From assembly GCF_004762045.1 (NCBI RefSeq), contig NZ_SJOM01000007.1:1938916-2002915 (forward strand): a stretch of 64,000 nt of DNA, in the 5' to 3' direction. The number at the start of each line of letters is the position of its first letter. The first letter of the stretch is position 1. The position numbers and the translations under genes were made by a program. The DNA comes from Mycobacterium sp. DL99. GTDB lineage: Bacteria > Actinomycetota > Actinomycetes > Mycobacteriales > Mycobacteriaceae. This document shows positions 62,041-64,000 of the stretch, in pieces. The notes under the pieces were generated by a model. That model did not search any database and was not told the origin of the DNA. It saw only the letters and a list, made by a program, of their open reading frames with translations.

Positions 62041-63069
62041 GTGAACAGGCGGATTTTGACGCTGCTGGTTGCGCTGGTGCCGATCGTGGCGTTCGGCGTG
62101 CTGCTGTCGGTGGTGACGGTGCCCTTCGTCTCATTGGGTCCCGGTCCGACCTTCAACACCCTCGGGGAGGTCGAGGGCAAGCAGGTGGTCGACATCCACG
62201 GACCCGACGCTGACGTGCACCCCACCTCGGGGCATCTGAACATGACCACGGTGTCCCAGCGCGACGGCCTGACTCTGGGACAGGCGATGGCGTTGTGGAT
62301 GTCGGGCCGTGAACAGCTGGTCCCGCGCGACCTGGTGTACCCGCCGGACAAGTCCAAGAACGAGATCGACGAGGCCAACAACTCCGACTTCAAGAAGTCC
62401 GAGGACAGCGCCGAGTACGCGGCGCTGTCCTTCCTGAAGTACCCGGTGGCGGTGACCGTGCAGAGCGTTACCGACCCCGGTCCTTCGGCGGGCAAGCTGC
62501 GCGACGGCGACGCGATCGACGGGGTGAACGGCATTCCGGTGGCCAACCTCGACGAGTTCCAGGCCATCTTGAAGAAGACCAAGCCGGGTGACCAGCTGGT
62601 GATCGACTTCCGCCGCAAGAATGCGCCGCCCGGGGTCGCGACCATCACGCTCGGCGACAACCCCGACCGGGACTACGGATTCCTCGGCGTCGGCGTGCTC
62701 GACGCCCCGTGGGCGCCGTTCGACATCGACTTCAACCTGGCCAACATCGGCGGCCCGTCGGCGGGGCTGATGTTCAGCCTGGCGGTCGTCGACAAGCTGA
62801 CCACCGGTGACCTCAACGATGGCAAGTTCATCGCCGGCACCGGAACCATCACCGGCGACGGAAAGGTCGGGTCCATCGGCGGCATCACGCACAAGATGCA
62901 GGCCGCCAAGGAGGCCGGGGCAAGCGTGTTCCTGGTGCCCGCCGACAACTGCACCGAGGCGCGCTCGGCGCCCCAGGACGGCATGGATTTGGTGAAGGTG
63001 GACACGCTGACCCAGGCGGTCGACGCGTTGCACACGATTTCTGCCGGTGGCGAACCACCTCGCTGCTAG
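62041..63069 (+). CDS. Membrane-anchored PDZ-domain Lon-like (S16) protease
   Basis: A 342-residue protein with an N-terminal membrane helix (residues 5-27), a PDZ-like domain (about 140-220: VQSVTDPGPSAGKLRDGDAIDGVNG) and a C-terminal S16 domain. The catalytic dyad is Ser240 in IGGPSAGLMF and Lys285 in GGITHKMQAAKEAG. Corresponds to Rv3194c. The active part lies outside the cytoplasm. The GTG at 62041 begins NRRIL; the frame runs upstream to 61720 but overlaps the divergent gene. Confidence 0.9.
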   Translation: MNRRILTLLVALVPIVAFGVLLSVVTVPFVSLGPGPTFNTLGEVEGKQVVDIHGPDADVHPTSGHLNMTTVSQRDGLTLGQAMALWMSGREQLVPRDLVYPPDKSKNEIDEANNSDFKKSEDSAEYAALSFLKYPVAVTVQSVTDPGPSAGKLRDGDAIDGVNGIPVANLDEFQAILKKTKPGDQLVIDFRRKNAPPGVATITLGDNPDRDYGFLGVGVLDAPWAPFDIDFNLANIGGPSAGLMFSLAVVDKLTTGDLNDGKFIAGTGTITGDGKVGSIGGITHKMQAAKEAGASVFLVPADNCTEARSAPQDGMDLVKVDTLTQAVDALHTISAGGEPPRC

Positions 63070-63165
63070 ACCGCACGCAGCCCGTGGATGGCTAGAGTTA
63101 TAGAAAATCGGGCGGCCCCATCGGGCATGTCACGAGTCCACCGAGGCTGAAACGGGAGTTCACGA

Positions 63166-64000
63166 GTGGGGATGCGGCCCGCGGCGAGGATGCCGAAGCT
63201 GACACGACGAAGTCGGGTGCTGATCGGCCTGGCACTGGTGGCGGTGCTGGCGTTGTTGATCGGACCTCGGGTGGTCGACGGCTACGTCGACTGGTTGTGG
63301 TTCGGCGAGTTGGGGTACCGGTCGGTGTTCACCACCGTGCTGGCGACCCGGCTCATCGTGTTCCTCGTGGTGGGGCTGCTCATCGGTGCGGTGGTGTTCG
63401 CCGGGCTGGCGTTGGCGTATCGCAGCCGTCCGGTGTTCGTCCCGGCCGCCGGCCCGAATGATCCGGTGGCGCGTTACCGCACCACGGTGCTGGCCCGGTT
63501 GCGGCTGTTCGGGATCGGGGTGCCGGTCTTCATCGGCCTGCTGGCCGGCGTGATCGCGCAGAGCTACTGGGTCCGGGTGCAGTTGTTCCTGCACGGCAGC
63601 GATTTCGGGATCACCGATCCGCAGTTCGGCCGGGATCTGGGCTTCTACGCGTTCGACCTGCCGTTCTACCGGCTGGTGCTGACGTACCTGTTCGTCGCGA
63701 CCTTCCTGGCGTTCGTCGCGAATCTGCTGGGGCACTACGTGTTCGGCGGGATCCGGCTGACCGGTCGCAGCGGAGCGCTGAGCCGCGCCGCGCGCATCCA
63801 ACTGATCAGCCTGGTCGGCTTCCTGATCCTGCTCAAGGCTCTCGCGTACTGGCTGGACCGCTACGAGCTGTTGAGCAACACCCGCACCGGCAAGCCGTTC
63901 ACCGGTGCCGGCTACACCGACATCAACGCGGTGCTGCCCGCCAAGCTGATCCTGTTGGCCATCGCGCTGATCTGCGCGGTGGCGGTGTTCTCGGCGATCG
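63166..64000 (+). CDS. UPF0182 integral membrane protein (3' part cut by window edge)
   Basis: The first 278 codons of a large membrane protein, running off the window. It opens [17 protein letters not shown] and then shows repeated helices at about residues 20-40, 60-85, 110-130, 170-190, 210-225 and 265-278. Strings such as [31 protein letters not shown] and [19 protein letters not shown] match the UPF0182/Rv3193c family, usually near 1000 residues. Function unknown. The GTG at 63166 has GGGAG upstream; ATG 63172 is an alternative. Confidence 0.92.
   Translation, partial: MGMRPAARMPKLTRRSRVLIGLALVAVLALLIGPRVVDGYVDWLWFGELGYRSVFTTVLATRLIVFLVVGLLIGAVVFAGLALAYRSRPVFVPAAGPNDPVARYRTTVLARLRLFGIGVPVFIGLLAGVIAQSYWVRVQLFLHGSDFGITDPQFGRDLGFYAFDLPFYRLVLTYLFVATFLAFVANLLGHYVFGGIRLTGRSGALSRAARIQLISLVGFLILLKALAYWLDRYELLSNTRTGKPFTGAGYTDINAVLPAKLILLAIALICAVAVFSAI

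Overview
The window is high-GC actinobacterial DNA and is almost certainly from a rapidly growing mycobacterium (Mycolicibacterium type). The evidence is protein identity and gene order: sigH-rshA, a short bL37-type protein, a 71-residue biotinyl-domain protein, pdtaS, whiB1, a DAG-kinase gene, entC, rhlE, moeZ, lipV, adnA-adnB, nudC, mycoredoxin, uvrD2, whiB7 and an ABC1 kinase follow one another as the Rv3224-to-Rv3193c stretch does in M. tuberculosis (from memory, in inverted orientation). I saw no tRNA, rRNA, CRISPR array or insertion sequence. Coding density is high and no gap exceeds 300 bases.

Layout. 1-672 is the cut end of a DUF222/13E12 gene. 746-7979 (minus strand) holds an HSDL2-like SDR, a VanY-type peptidase, a LysR regulator, a double CaiB/BaiF CoA-transferase and two acyl-CoA dehydrogenases. 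8099-9745 is ybaK, then sigH-rshA. 9828-14780 is the conserved bL37/biotinyl/pdtaS/whiB1/lipid-kinase block with an aroQ gene. 14881-21964 is an accessory island: ALDH, PLP enzyme, DUF6176-like protein and APC permease in one operon, a GntR regulator and an amidase, tied together by three copies of one operator. 22106-35460 returns to the conserved backbone, interrupted by a MerR-PP2C fusion. 35476-43139 carries an ATL protein, lipV and adnAB. 43136-47303 holds membrane proteins, a K+ channel, nudC and mycoredoxin. 47404-55212 is a second accessory block: two ACADs, an XRE-cupin regulator with its own repeated operator around a secreted protein, a nitrilase and an aldolase/DapA-like operon, and an Rrf2/NAD(P)-binding pair. 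55258-64000 is uvrD2, the whiB7 leader and whiB7, an ABC1 kinase, a lone cyclodehydratase-like protein, a DUF2342 protein, a PDZ-Lon protease and the start of a UPF0182 membrane protein.

How the genes work together. Several stress circuits sit side by side: SigH/RshA for thiol-oxidative stress (with a SigH-type promoter and an alternative upstream start in front of sigH, and a second SigH-type promoter in front of moeZ), mycoredoxin and NudC for redox balance, WhiB1 and WhiB7 Fe-S regulators, and AdnAB/UvrD2 for DNA repair. The two accessory blocks look like small catabolic regulons, each with a local repressor whose inferred binding site can be read directly from the repeats.

The signals I consider most worth following are the XRE-cupin operator family (GGACAC-N3-GTGTCC), the GntR operator family (ATCAG-N5-CTGAT), the alanine-rich upstream ORF plus intrinsic terminator before whiB7, the extended SigH start, and the MerR-PP2C fusion.
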